Below are positions 18,429 through 27,150 of a stretch of DNA of 64,000 bases, piece by piece. Source of the DNA: Streptomyces tsukubensis (GTDB taxonomy: Bacteria > Actinomycetota > Actinomycetes > Streptomycetales > Streptomycetaceae); contig NZ_CP045178.1 in the NCBI RefSeq assembly GCF_009296025.1, forward strand, positions 5,394,001 through 5,458,000, in the 5' to 3' direction. The notes beneath the pieces were generated by a model. It was given only the letters and a program-made list of their open reading frames with translations. It did no database searches and was not told the DNA's origin. The position numbers and the translations under genes are program-made. How positions within the stretch are numbered: position 1 is the first letter of the stretch; the number at the start of each line of letters is the position of its first letter.

Positions 18429-20036
18429 TCAGAGGGCCAGGCGGCGGGACAGGTCCGAGGTGAAGACCGAGCGCGGGTCGAGTTCGGCGCGCAGGGCGCG
18501 GAAGTCGGCGAGGCGCGGATACATCGCTTCGAGCAGTTCGGGCCGCAGCCGCGAGTCCTTGGCGAGGTAGACCCGGCCGCCCGCCTCGGCGACGCGCCCG
18601 TCCAGCTCGTCGAGGAAGGCGCCGAGGCCGGGCAGCCGGGCCGGGATGTCGAGGGCGAGCGTCCAGCCGGGAACGGGGAAGGACAGCCAGCCGGGGTCGC
18701 CCTCGCCGAACCGTTTCAGGACGGCGAGGAACGAGGGACAGCGGCGCCGTGAGATGAGTTCCACGATGTCGCGCAGCGCCTCCTCGTTGCCGTGGCCCAC
18801 CGCGAACTGGTACTGCACGAAGCCGCTGCGGCCGTACACGCGGTTCCAGTGCGGCACCCCGTCGAGCGGGTGGAAGAAGGCGGGGATCTTCTGTAGTTCG
18901 CCGGTCCTCGCCACGGGCGCCTTGCGGTACCAGACCTCGTTGAACAGCCCCACCGTGGTGCGGCCGAGCAGTCCCTCGGGCACGAAGGGAGGCGGCGCGG
19001 GCAGCCGCACCGTGCGGAAGGCGAGAGGCCTCCGCCGGGCGCGGCGGGGGAGCGCGTCCAGTGGGGCGTGATCGCCGCGGGTGAGGACGGAGCGGCCCAT
19101 GGCCGCGCCGCGCGCGAGGAGGTCGATCCAGGCGACCGAGTAGCGGTAGCGGTGGTCGCCCGCGGTGAGTCGGGCCATCAGGTCGTCGAGGTCGGTGGCG
19201 CGTTCCGTGTCCACCAGCATCAGGGACGTCTCGACGGGCTGGAGCCGCAGCGACGCCGTGAGGATCACCCCGGTCAGGCCCATGCCGCCCGCCGTCGCGT
19301 CGAACAGCGGGGTGCCCCGCTCGACCGTACGGATCACGCCGTCCGCGGTGAGCAGTTCCAGCGAGCGGACGTGGCGGGAGAAGGAGCCGGAACCGTGGTG
19401 GTTCTTGCCGTGGATGTCGGCGCCGATCGCCCCGCCCACCGTCACGTAGCGGGTCCCCGGTGTCACCGGCACGAACCAGCCGAGCGGCAGCAGCACCTCC
19501 ATCAGCCGGTGCAGGCTGACGCCCGCGTCACAGAGGACGACCCCGGCGTCTGCGTCGACGGCGTGGATCCTGTCGAGCCCCGTCATGTCGATCACGGCGC
19601 CGCCCGCACTCTGCGCCGCGTCTCCGTACGCCCGCCCGAGCCCCCGCGCGATACCTCCGCGCGCCCCCTGCGCCCCGCAGGCCACGACGGCCTCCGCTGC
19701 CTCCTCGTACGACAGGGGCCTGATCAGCCGCGCGGTGGTGGGTGCCGTGCGGCCCCAGCCGGTGACCGACCTGATGGAGTCCGCGTACCCGTCGTCGGCG
19801 TACTCGGCGTACTCGGCGTACTCGGGGTCTGCTTGCTCGGTGCCCGAGCGTCGGGCGTTCGCGGGCCGGGTGTCCACCTGCCCGGTGTCCGCGGACGTGT
19901 CGTCCGTGGCGGCCGACCCGCTCCCGGCGGCGCCTCGGGCCGATTCCACGGCCGGTCCCGCGTCCGGTTCCGCGGCCGGGCCGTCGGGGAGGGAGGGCGC
20001 CCGGGGCGCGGGGGCGGAGTCAGTGTCGGCGGACAT
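18429..20036 (-). CDS. dprE1: decaprenylphosphoryl-beta-D-ribose 2'-oxidase (DprE1-like FAD enzyme)
   Basis: 535 residues. VAO-type flavoprotein that oxidises polyprenyl-phosphoryl-ribose at C2. The FAD domain shows ARGLGRAYGDAAQSAGG and VTVGGAIGADIHGKNHHGSG; the C-terminal part contains SGFVQYQFAVG, SFPVPGW and VYLAKDSR, whose Lys (K493) matches the conserved active-site Lys of mycobacterial DprE1. The position matching mycobacterial Cys387 is Ala461 (GWTLALDIP). About 85 extra N-terminal residues are Ala/Asp/Glu-rich with a YAE-type repeat (residues 73-80) and are probably disordered; a later start is possible but no obvious internal one stands out. Confidence 0.9.
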   Translation of the reverse strand: MSADTDSAPAPRAPSLPDGPAAEPDAGPAVESARGAAGSGSAATDDTSADTGQVDTRPANARRSGTEQADPEYAEYAEYADDGYADSIRSVTGWGRTAPTTARLIRPLSYEEAAEAVVACGAQGARGGIARGLGRAYGDAAQSAGGAVIDMTGLDRIHAVDADAGVVLCDAGVSLHRLMEVLLPLGWFVPVTPGTRYVTVGGAIGADIHGKNHHGSGSFSRHVRSLELLTADGVIRTVERGTPLFDATAGGMGLTGVILTASLRLQPVETSLMLVDTERATDLDDLMARLTAGDHRYRYSVAWIDLLARGAAMGRSVLTRGDHAPLDALPRRARRRPLAFRTVRLPAPPPFVPEGLLGRTTVGLFNEVWYRKAPVARTGELQKIPAFFHPLDGVPHWNRVYGRSGFVQYQFAVGHGNEEALRDIVELISRRRCPSFLAVLKRFGEGDPGWLSFPVPGWTLALDIPARLPGLGAFLDELDGRVAEAGGRVYLAKDSRLRPELLEAMYPRLADFRALRAELDPRSVFTSDLSRRLAL

Positions 20037-20237
20037 GACCGTGACCGTATCGCCCAGAGCGTAAGAATTCGCCCTAAAACGACCCTTTCCTCACCGAAAC
20101 GGGTGATTGTGTGAGTGTCGTATCAAATGATCCTCATTCCGCGCGGCTGAACCGGAAGAGTCGCCACCAGCCGTGGCCGCACGCGGGGGCGGGTGACCCG
20201 GCGGCAGGCAGTCGACCCCCCGGGAAGCAGAGGCCAC

Positions 20238-20834
20238 ATGCACGACATGGACCACCGGTTGCTCGCGGCGCTGCGCGACTGCGGCGGCGACCCGCGCGTG
20301 GCGACGGTCGCGCGCGGCCTCTCGCTGGCGGGTGAACACGGCGCGCTCTGGCTGGTCGCAGGGCTCGCGGGCGCCGCATCCGACCGCCGACGGCGCGCCG
20401 ACTGGCTGCGCGCGACCGCCCTCACCGCCGCCGCCCACCTCACGAGCATGGCCGTCAAAAGGGTGGTGCGCAGGCCGCGTCCCACCCTCGACCCGCTGGT
20501 ACGTACCGCGGGCCGCCACTCCTTCCCCAGCTCCCACGCGACCTCCTCCGCCGCCGCGACCGTGGCGTACGGCGCACTCGGCCCCGTCGGCGCGCTCCTC
20601 GTACCGCCGATCGCCGCCGCCGTCTGCGTGTCGCGGCTCGTCGTCGGCGTCCACTACCCGTCGGACGTGGTGGCGGGCGCCGCCCTCGGCGCCCTGACCG
20701 TCCGGATCGGCGCCGCCTGGATGGCGGGAGCGAGGACGGCGGCGGGGGCGGAAGTGGGGGCGGGGACCAGGACCCGCGCCCCCACCCCCTGTCCGACAAG
20801 CCCGTCCCCGACTGGAGGAACAGCGGATGGCTGA
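20238..20834 (+). CDS. PAP2-family membrane phosphatase, probable polyprenyl-phosphoryl-5-phosphoribose phosphatase
   Basis: 198 residues from the ATG at 20238 (MHDMDHRLLA), behind an AGAGG; a GTG at 20193 is an alternative. The three acid-phosphatase motifs are present: KRVVRRPRP, SFPSSHAT (PSxH form) and SRLVVGVHYPSDV. Several hydrophobic segments make it an integral membrane enzyme. Its gene overlaps the UbiA-type phosphoribosyltransferase gene by eight bases, the same pairing as Rv3806c/Rv3807c in mycobacteria. It would remove the 5-phosphate from the product of that transferase before DprE1/DprE2 act. Substrate is inferred from context. Confidence 0.85.
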   Translation: MHDMDHRLLAALRDCGGDPRVATVARGLSLAGEHGALWLVAGLAGAASDRRRRADWLRATALTAAAHLTSMAVKRVVRRPRPTLDPLVRTAGRHSFPSSHATSSAAATVAYGALGPVGALLVPPIAAAVCVSRLVVGVHYPSDVVAGAALGALTVRIGAAWMAGARTAAGAEVGAGTRTRAPTPCPTSPSPTGGTADG

Positions 20835-21819
20835 GAGTGCCACAGAGCGTCCCGCGGACCCCGCGACGGGGGGCGCGCCTGCCGCGGAACCGGCCGCCCC
20901 GCCCACCGCGACCGGCCTCGTCGTCGGGGTGCTGCGCACCGCCCGCCCCCGTCAGTGGATCAAGAACGTCCTGGTGGTGGCCGCACCGGCCGCCGCGGGC
21001 GAACTCCTGTCGCGCCACGCCGCCGTCGGACTCACCATCGTCTTCGTCCTCTTCACCACCGCCGCCTCGGCCGTCTATCTGATCAACGACGCCCGGGACG
21101 CGGAGGCCGACCGGGCGCACCCGGAGAAGTGCCACCGCCCCGTGGCGGCCGGCCAGGTCCCCGTCGCCCTCGCCTACACGGTGGGCGGCACTCTCGCCGT
21201 GCTCGCCCCGCTCGCCGCCTATCTGTTCTGCACCCCCATGACGGCCGTGCTGCTCGCCGGATACGTGGTGATGCAGCTCGCCTACTGCGTCAGTCTCAAA
21301 CACGTACTCGTGGTGGACCTCGTCGTCGTGACCACCGGATTCCTGATGCGGGCGATGATCGGGGGCGTGGCACTCGACATCCCGTTGTCGCGCTGGTTCC
21401 TCATCACCGCGGGGTTCGGCTCCCTCTTCATGGTCTCCGCGAAGCGCTACTCGGAGGCCGTCATGGTCGCGTCGGCCGAACCGGAGGAGGCGGGCGCGAC
21501 CCGGGCGCTGCTCAGCCAGTACACCGTCGGCTACCTGCGCTTCGTGTGGCAGCTCGCGGCGGGCGTCGCCGTCCTCGCGTACTGCCTGTGGGCGCTGGAA
21601 GGCGGCGCCACCCCCGGCGCGGGCGGGGACAGCGGCGGGCTTCTGGCCTGGCGTCAGCTCTCCATGGTGCCCTTCATCCTCGCCGTCCTGCGCTACGCCG
21701 TCTTCGCCGACCGCGCCGCCGCGGGCGCTCCCGAGGACGTACTCCTGAAAGACAGGGCGCTCGCCCTGATCGGACTGGCGTGGGTCGTCCTCTTCGGACT
21801 CGCGGTCATCGACTGGTGA
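20827..21819 (+). CDS. decaprenyl-phosphate phosphoribosyltransferase (UbiA superfamily)
   Basis: 330 residues. Membrane prenyltransferase that moves phosphoribose from PRPP onto decaprenyl phosphate. After an Ala/Pro-rich N-terminus, RTARPRQWIKNVLVVAAPAAA opens the UbiA fold. The first Asp-rich motif is YLINDARDAEADRAHPEK, with NDxxDxxxD spacing; KRYSEA follows. About nine membrane segments. It overlaps the PAP2 gene upstream and the GtrA gene downstream (GTGA at 21816-21819), so all three are translationally coupled. UbiA of mycobacteria (Rv3806c) is the best-known relative. Confidence 0.9.
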   Translation: MAESATERPADPATGGAPAAEPAAPPTATGLVVGVLRTARPRQWIKNVLVVAAPAAAGELLSRHAAVGLTIVFVLFTTAASAVYLINDARDAEADRAHPEKCHRPVAAGQVPVALAYTVGGTLAVLAPLAAYLFCTPMTAVLLAGYVVMQLAYCVSLKHVLVVDLVVVTTGFLMRAMIGGVALDIPLSRWFLITAGFGSLFMVSAKRYSEAVMVASAEPEEAGATRALLSQYTVGYLRFVWQLAAGVAVLAYCLWALEGGATPGAGGDSGGLLAWRQLSMVPFILAVLRYAVFADRAAAGAPEDVLLKDRALALIGLAWVVLFGLAVIDW

Positions 21820-22364
21820 GCGTCCCGGTGAACCCGTCGAAGGAGCCGACCGGGCCGACGGAACCGACCGGGCCGACGGGGCCGACCGGGCCGGGCAGGG
21901 CGGGTCCGCCGAGCCGGACGCCTCCCGGCACAACCCGCACGTTCGGCCACGAGCTGCTCGGTTTCGCCGTCGCGGGACTCTGCGCCTACGCCGCCGACCT
22001 CGGCCTGTTCCTCTGGCTGCGCGGCCCGGCCGGGCTCGACCCGCTGACAGCGAAAGGACTGTCGTTCCTCGCGGGCTGCACGGTCGCCTACACCGGCAAC
22101 GCGCTCGGCACCTACCGGCGCGGCCGGGCAGGGGGCTCACGGCTGCGCCAGTACGGAATCTTCTTCGCCGTCAACGTCGCCGGGGCCGCCGTGCAGTTGC
22201 TGTGCATCGCCGTCTCCCACTACGGCCTCGGCCTCACCTCCCGCCGCGCCGACACCATCTCCGGGGCCGGTGTGGGTATGGCACTGGCCACAGTCCTCAG
22301 GTTCTGGGGTACCCGCACGTTGGTATTCCGTACGGAGGGCAGGCAGACGTCATGGACTGGCTGA
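21816..22364 (+). CDS. GtrA-family membrane protein with TGP-rich N-terminus
   Basis: 182 residues from the GTG at 21816, which overlaps the stop of the phosphoribosyltransferase gene and is in frame. Residues about 6-35 are a Thr/Gly/Pro repeat (TGPTEPTGPTGPTGP). Four membrane helices follow (GFAVAGLCAYAADLGLFLWL, LSFLAGCTVAYTGNALGTY and two more), the normal GtrA layout. GtrA-like Rv3789 lies beside dprE1/dprE2 in mycobacteria and was proposed to help move or use decaprenyl-phosphoryl-arabinose; the same role is likely here. Confidence 0.88.
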   Translation: MSVPVNPSKEPTGPTEPTGPTGPTGPGRAGPPSRTPPGTTRTFGHELLGFAVAGLCAYAADLGLFLWLRGPAGLDPLTAKGLSFLAGCTVAYTGNALGTYRRGRAGGSRLRQYGIFFAVNVAGAAVQLLCIAVSHYGLGLTSRRADTISGAGVGMALATVLRFWGTRTLVFRTEGRQTSWTG

Positions 22365-23752
22365 AAAGACTCCCCGTCATCGGGCCCCTCGCGACCCGGA
22401 TGATGATGACCAGGGCCTGGCGATCCTACGAGCGGCTCGACGAGGTGCGGTGGTCGCGGCTGGCCGCCGCGATGACCTTCATAAGCTTCATCGCGATCTT
22501 CCCGCTGCTGACGTTCGCGGCGGCAGTCGTCGCGGGGACGATGGGGGAGAGCAGACAGGGCGAGCTGGAGAACCGGATCAAGGACCAGATCCCCGGGATC
22601 GCCGACCAGCTCGACCTGCAAGCGCTGTTCGACAACGCGGGGACCGTCGGTGTGGTCGCCGCCGCCCTGCTGCTCGTCACCGGTATCGGCTGGGTCGGGT
22701 CGATGCGTGAGTGCCTGCGGGTCGTCTGGGAACTGCCGGACAAGTCGGAGAACCCTGTCCTGCGCAAGGTCAAGGACGCGGGCGTTCTCGCGGGGCTCGG
22801 CGCCGCGGGACTCGCCTCCGTCGCCGCGTCGACCCTCGCCTCCACCGCCGTCGGCTGGGCCGCCCGAGGCCTCGGTGTCAACGAGCACGGCTGGGGTGGC
22901 CTCGTACTCCAGGCGATCGGCTTCCTCGCAGCCGTACTCGCCGACTTCCTGTTGCTGCTCTACGTCCTGACGCTGCTGCCCGGGGTCCACCCCGACCGCC
23001 GCTCCCTGATCGTCGCCTCGCTGATCGGAGCCATCGGCTTCGAACTGCTGAAGCTGCTGATCGGCGGCTACATCAAGGGGGTCGCGGGCAAGAGCATGTA
23101 CGGCGCTTTCGGCGTGCCGATCGCCCTGCTGCTGTGGATCAACTTCACGGCCAAGCTACTGCTCTTCTGCGCCGCCTGGACCGCCACGAAGCGGGAGGAC
23201 AGGGGTGAGGGCAGGAACGAGAACGAGAACGAGCACGGGAACGAGCCCGGGAACGGGAACGAGCACGGGAACGGGAACGAGACGGACGGCAAGGGCGAGG
23301 CCGAAGGCGCCGGGACGGCCGGTGAGGTGATGGCGGCGCCCAAGAAACCGGTCTTCGAGAAGCCGACCTCCGAGAGGCCGACCGCTGAGACGCCCGCGTC
23401 CACCGCGTCCACCGCGTCCACCGCGGGCGCCACGTCCACCGCGTCCACCGCGGGCGCCACGTCAGCCGCGTCCGCCACGGACGGTGTGGACGGTGTGGAC
23501 GGAACTGGCGGGGCGGAGGAGACCGATGCCGCTTCCCCTTCCCGCCCCGCCGAAGCCAGTCCCGCTTCCCGCCCTGCCGAAGCCAGTCCCGCTTCCCGCC
23601 CCGGCGACGCCGGCCCCGCGTCCCCCGGCCCCCCGAGGACAGCGGCGGTCAGTTCCGGTGCGACCCGCGCGAACGGTTCGTCCCACGTGCCCGACGGCCC
23701 CCGCGAGACCCACCGGCCCCGCTGGCCCCGCCGACAGGACCGGACCCGCTAG
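22352..23752 (+). CDS. YihY/virulence factor BrkB family membrane protein
   Basis: 466 residues from the ATG at 22352, overlapping the end of the GtrA gene. Residues about 1-280 are the YihY core with six predicted membrane segments, including WSRLAAAMTFISFIAIFPLL and GAFGVPIALLLWINFTAKLL. Residues about 290-466 are hydrophilic low-complexity sequence with three kinds of repeats (NEHGNGNE-type, TASTAGATS-type, ASPASRPAE-type). Function of YihY proteins is unresolved; it was wrongly called RNase BN in older work. The last 104 bases overlap the 3' end of the convergent carboxypeptidase gene. Confidence 0.87.
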   Translation: MDWLKRLPVIGPLATRMMMTRAWRSYERLDEVRWSRLAAAMTFISFIAIFPLLTFAAAVVAGTMGESRQGELENRIKDQIPGIADQLDLQALFDNAGTVGVVAAALLLVTGIGWVGSMRECLRVVWELPDKSENPVLRKVKDAGVLAGLGAAGLASVAASTLASTAVGWAARGLGVNEHGWGGLVLQAIGFLAAVLADFLLLLYVLTLLPGVHPDRRSLIVASLIGAIGFELLKLLIGGYIKGVAGKSMYGAFGVPIALLLWINFTAKLLLFCAAWTATKREDRGEGRNENENEHGNEPGNGNEHGNGNETDGKGEAEGAGTAGEVMAAPKKPVFEKPTSERPTAETPASTASTASTAGATSTASTAGATSAASATDGVDGVDGTGGAEETDAASPSRPAEASPASRPAEASPASRPGDAGPASPGPPRTAAVSSGATRANGSSHVPDGPRETHRPRWPRRQDRTR

Positions 23753-24977
23753 CCCCGCCGGAGACCGGCCGAGCGCGCCGCAGGATGATGACGAAGCCGG
23801 CCAGCACCACGAGGACACCGCCCGCGATGGCGAGAGTGGTGCCGAGACCACTGGAACCCTGGGCCGTGGAGGCGGCGGCGGGCTTGCCCGCGGTGGAGCC
23901 GGGGTCGTCCTTGCCGTGCGAGGAGCCCGAGCCCGCCTGTTCCGTCCGCGCGTCGGCCGGGCCCACCAGCTTGCCGACCGGCTCGGCCTTGCCGTCCGCG
24001 GCGAAGCCCCAGTCGAGCAGCCGCTCCGCCTCCTTGTAGACGGCCTGGCTCTCGCCCGAGTCCGGGTTCATGACGGTGACGAGCAGTTCCTTGCCACCGC
24101 GCTTGGCCATGCCGGTGAAGGTGGCGCCGGCGTTGGTGGTGTTGCCGTTCTTGACGCCGCCGATCCCCTTGTACGGGTCGAGACCGTAGGCACCGGTCAG
24201 GAGACGGTTGGTGTTCTGGATCTGGAAGTGTTCGCGCTTCTTGCCCTCGCCGCCGCCAGGGAACTCCGCGACCGCCGTAGAACAGTATTCGCGGAAGTCC
24301 TTGTTCTGGAGACCCGACCGAGCGAAGAGCGTCAGGTCGTAGGCGCTGGAGAGCTGCCCGTCAGCGTCGTACCCGTCGGGGCTGATCACATGGGTGTCGC
24401 GGGCCTGGAGCTTGTCGGCCTGGTGCTGCATGTCCTTGACGGTCGCGGCGACCCCGCCGTTCATGGCGGACAGCACGTGCACCGCGTCGTTGCCCGAGCG
24501 GAGGAACACACCGAGCCACAGGTCGTGGACGCTGTAGGTCTCCGCCTCCTGCACTCCGACCAGGCTGCTGCCCTCACCGATACCGGCGAGATCGTCGGTG
24601 GCGACCCTGTGTGTCTCGGCCTTCGGGAACTTCGGCAGCAAGGTGTCGGCGAACAGCATCTTGAGGGTGCTCGCCGGGGGCAGCCGCCAGTGCGCGTTGT
24701 GCGCGGCGAGCACGTCACCCGATTTCGCGTCGGAGACGATCCACGAACGCGCCGACAGCTCCTTCGGCAGCGCGGGCACCCCCGCGCCGCTGTCCACCTG
24801 ACTGCCGGCTCTGCCGAGCCGTGAGCCGCCCAGATCGGACATGGATTGCGGCGGCCGAAGCGTGTCATCGCTTTTCGGCTTGTCATCAGCAAACGCGGAC
24901 GTGGCGGACGACACGGACAACAAGGTGGCACAGGTGACCAAAGAGATCGCCGATGCGAACTTTTTCGAGGCAGGCAC
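23649..24977 (-). CDS. D-alanyl-D-alanine carboxypeptidase (S11 family, membrane-anchored)
   Basis: 442 residues from the GTG at 24977, chosen because it opens a normal signal peptide (KKFASAISLVTCATLL, ending SAFADD); upstream starts overlap the divergent gene. The enzyme trims stem peptides in the wall. Catalytic motifs: SxxK as STLK (S103, K106), SxN as SGN (161-163), and KNG at 276-278 where the family normally has KTG. The C-terminus has one hydrophobic helix (TLAIAGGVLVVLAGFVIIL) and a basic tail. The 3' end overlaps the convergent yihY gene by 104 bases. Confidence 0.88.
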   Translation of the reverse strand: MPASKKFASAISLVTCATLLSVSSATSAFADDKPKSDDTLRPPQSMSDLGGSRLGRAGSQVDSGAGVPALPKELSARSWIVSDAKSGDVLAAHNAHWRLPPASTLKMLFADTLLPKFPKAETHRVATDDLAGIGEGSSLVGVQEAETYSVHDLWLGVFLRSGNDAVHVLSAMNGGVAATVKDMQHQADKLQARDTHVISPDGYDADGQLSSAYDLTLFARSGLQNKDFREYCSTAVAEFPGGGEGKKREHFQIQNTNRLLTGAYGLDPYKGIGGVKNGNTTNAGATFTGMAKRGGKELLVTVMNPDSGESQAVYKEAERLLDWGFAADGKAEPVGKLVGPADARTEQAGSGSSHGKDDPGSTAGKPAAASTAQGSSGLGTTLAIAGGVLVVLAGFVIILRRARPVSGGASGSGPVGGASGAGGSRGGRRARGTNRSRGSHRN

Positions 24978-25086
24978 GGTCGGAAACGTACAGGGACCCG
25001 GAGGGGGCGCGCCTGTCGAGGTAGTCCGTTCCGGCCTGTCCCCACCCCCGCGGAGGCGTCCCGGCCCCCGGCGCGATACTGGCTGC

Positions 25087-25338
25087 ATGAAGCTCAGCCG
25101 CCCCCTCTCCTGGTTCCTGCTCGTCTTCGGCGTATGGAGCTGGATCGTATGGATCACGTTCGCCAAGAATCTCTGGGCTGACGCGAGTGGACTCGCCTTC
25201 GACAAGGCGGGCGACCCCACCGCCTACTTCTGGATCCATCTGCTGCTTACGATCGTCTCCTTTGTCTTGGGGACGGTGGTGGGCGCCATCGGGTTCCGTG
25301 GGCTGCGCGCCCTGCGCCGAGCCAGTCTTCCCGTGTAG
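25087..25338 (+). CDS. small conserved membrane protein
   Basis: 83 residues from the ATG at 25087. Two hydrophobic helices: SWFLLVFGVWSWIVWITFA near the N-terminus and WIHLLLTIVSFVLGTVVGAI in the second half, with a basic end (GLRALRRA). The pattern is conserved in Streptomyces next to the divergent DD-carboxypeptidase gene as far as I recall. No function is known. Confidence 0.75.
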   Translation: MKLSRPLSWFLLVFGVWSWIVWITFAKNLWADASGLAFDKAGDPTAYFWIHLLLTIVSFVLGTVVGAIGFRGLRALRRASLPV

Positions 25339-25651
25339 CCACCGCGGCCCCCCGGTCCCCTTCCGGCGTAACGACCGAGGGGCCGATGTCGTACCGGCGC
25401 GGTGACGTAAGCAACACGGCCACACCGGCCGGGCGATGCGGGGCGAGGGGCGGCAGGGCCCGGTCACGTCGCCTGGGCCATGGTCAGGATGGACGGACGG
25501 ACCGCCGGTCGCGAACGCCGGGACGGGCGGGCGGTCGCACAGGTTTCGGGACAGGCAGCCGGTCGTGGGCGCGCCGGCACAGACGAGCGGTCACCCGGGC
25601 GTCAGGACAGACGGCCGGTCACACAGACGCAGAAGAGCTGACGGGGGCACC
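25339..25651. other. intergenic repeat-rich region
   Basis: About 310 bases with no convincing gene. The right part (about 25490-25635) contains scattered, imperfect units around CCGGTC and ACAGACGG, such as CAGACGGCCGGTCACACAGA. Similar units recur at 59890-60010. Confidence 0.5.
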
Positions 25652-27040
25652 ATGGTCATCCTTTACCTGCTCGCGGGTCTCGCCGCGCTCGCGGTACTCG
25701 CGGGGCTGCACTGGTACGCGTGGCGGCGGCTGGTGCGCGACACGACCGTGCCGCGCGGGGCGGCCCGCCGCCTCGGCACCGCCGTGTTCATCGTGGGCCC
25801 CCTGTTGATGGTGGGCGCCCTCGTGAGTTCGCGGACGGGTGTGCCGTTCGTCCTCCAGCAGATCCTGGCCTGGCCCGGTTACATGTGGCTGGCCCTCGCG
25901 ATGTACCTCCTGCTCGCGCTGCTGGTCGGAGAGGCGATACGGCCGCTGCTGCGCCGCTTCCTGGAACACCGGGCGTCCCGCGCGGCCGGGGCGGAACGGG
26001 ACGCGGCGATCCTCGTGGGGACGGCGGGCGGGCCGGCTTCCGGCGCGAATACCGACGCGGCTCCCGAGCCGTCGAGGGACGCGGAACCGTCGAGGGACGC
26101 GGAGGCGCAGGCGACGGCGGGTGCGACTGCGGCGGGTGCGACTGCGACGGGTGTGGCGGGTGCGGCATCCGCCGCAGAGCCCCAGCCCCTGACGACGGGG
26201 CCTCGCCCGTCCGCCCCCTCGCGCAGACTCTTCGTCTCCCGGATCATCGGAGGCGCGGCGGCGGTCGCCGCCGCCGGGGCGGTCGGGCAGGGCACGTACT
26301 CGGTCCTGCGCGGGCCCCGGGTGAAGAACGTCACCATCCCGCTGGCGAAACTGCCCCGCTCGGCGCACGGCTACCGGATCGCGGTCGTCAGCGACATCCA
26401 CCTCGGCCCGACCCTGGGCCGCGCCCACACCCAGCGGATCGTCGACACGATCAACTCGACGCAGCCGGACCTCGTCGCGGTCGTCGGCGACCTCGTGGAC
26501 GGCTCGGTGGCGGACCTGGGACAGGCGGCGCAGCCGCTGAGCCGGCTGGCCGCGAGACACGGCAAGTTCTTCGTCACGGGCAACCACGAGTACTACTCGG
26601 GCGCGGCCGAATGGGTCGACCACGTACGAGAGTTGGGCCTGCGCCCGCTGGAGAACGAACGGACCGAGCTGCACGGGTTCGACCTCGCGGGCGTCAACGA
26701 CATCGGGGGCGAGAGCCAGGGCGAAGGACCCGACTACGAGAAGGCCCTGGGTGACCGCGACCGCACCCGCGCCTCCGTGCTGCTCGCACACCAGCCGGTG
26801 ATGATCCACGACGCCGTCAAACACGGTGTCGATCTCCAGCTGTCCGGCCACACTCATGGTGGCCAGCTCTGGCCGGGCAATTACGTGGCCGAGCTGTCGA
26901 ACCCGACGGTGGCGGGGCTCGACACGTACGGCGACACGACGCTGTACGTGACCAGGGGCGCGGGCGCGTGGGGGCCGCCGGTCAGAGTGGGCGTGCCCTC
27001 GGACATCACGGTCGTACGGCTGGCTTCCAAGCAGACGTGA
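25652..27040 (+). CDS. membrane-anchored metallophosphoesterase
   Basis: 462 residues from the ATG at 25652, five bases after GGGGG. About four membrane segments fill the first 110 residues. An Ala/Thr-rich linker with repeats (EPSRDA twice, GATATG-like units) leads to a twin-arginine-like SRRLFVSRIIGGAAA helix near 190. The catalytic domain has the calcineurin-type motifs VVSDIHLGPT, VGDLVDG, VTGNHEYY and SGHTHGGQLWPG, which bind two metal ions. It resembles YkuE/YaeI-type phosphodiesterases facing the cell exterior. Substrate is unknown. Confidence 0.88.
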   Translation: MVILYLLAGLAALAVLAGLHWYAWRRLVRDTTVPRGAARRLGTAVFIVGPLLMVGALVSSRTGVPFVLQQILAWPGYMWLALAMYLLLALLVGEAIRPLLRRFLEHRASRAAGAERDAAILVGTAGGPASGANTDAAPEPSRDAEPSRDAEAQATAGATAAGATATGVAGAASAAEPQPLTTGPRPSAPSRRLFVSRIIGGAAAVAAAGAVGQGTYSVLRGPRVKNVTIPLAKLPRSAHGYRIAVVSDIHLGPTLGRAHTQRIVDTINSTQPDLVAVVGDLVDGSVADLGQAAQPLSRLAARHGKFFVTGNHEYYSGAAEWVDHVRELGLRPLENERTELHGFDLAGVNDIGGESQGEGPDYEKALGDRDRTRASVLLAHQPVMIHDAVKHGVDLQLSGHTHGGQLWPGNYVAELSNPTVAGLDTYGDTTLYVTRGAGAWGPPVRVGVPSDITVVRLASKQT

Positions 27041-27060
27041 ACGGGAGCGGGTCTGTCGGG

Positions 27061-27150
27061 GCCGGGCGTACGTACCGGCCGGGCGTACGGGCGGGAGAAC
27101 GGGGCGGGCGTACGGGCGGGAGAACCGGCCGGGCGGGAGAACCGGCCGGG
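27061..27150. repeat. tandem repeats upstream of a hairpin
   Basis: Imperfect tandem units based on GGGCGTACGGGCGGGAGAAC occur three to four times between the metallophosphoesterase and the convergent protease. Confidence 0.65.

Noticed and set aside
20455..22140. 561-residue open frame opposite the PAP2 and UbiA genes
   Set aside because: Low-complexity Arg/Gly sequence antisense to two well-supported membrane proteins.
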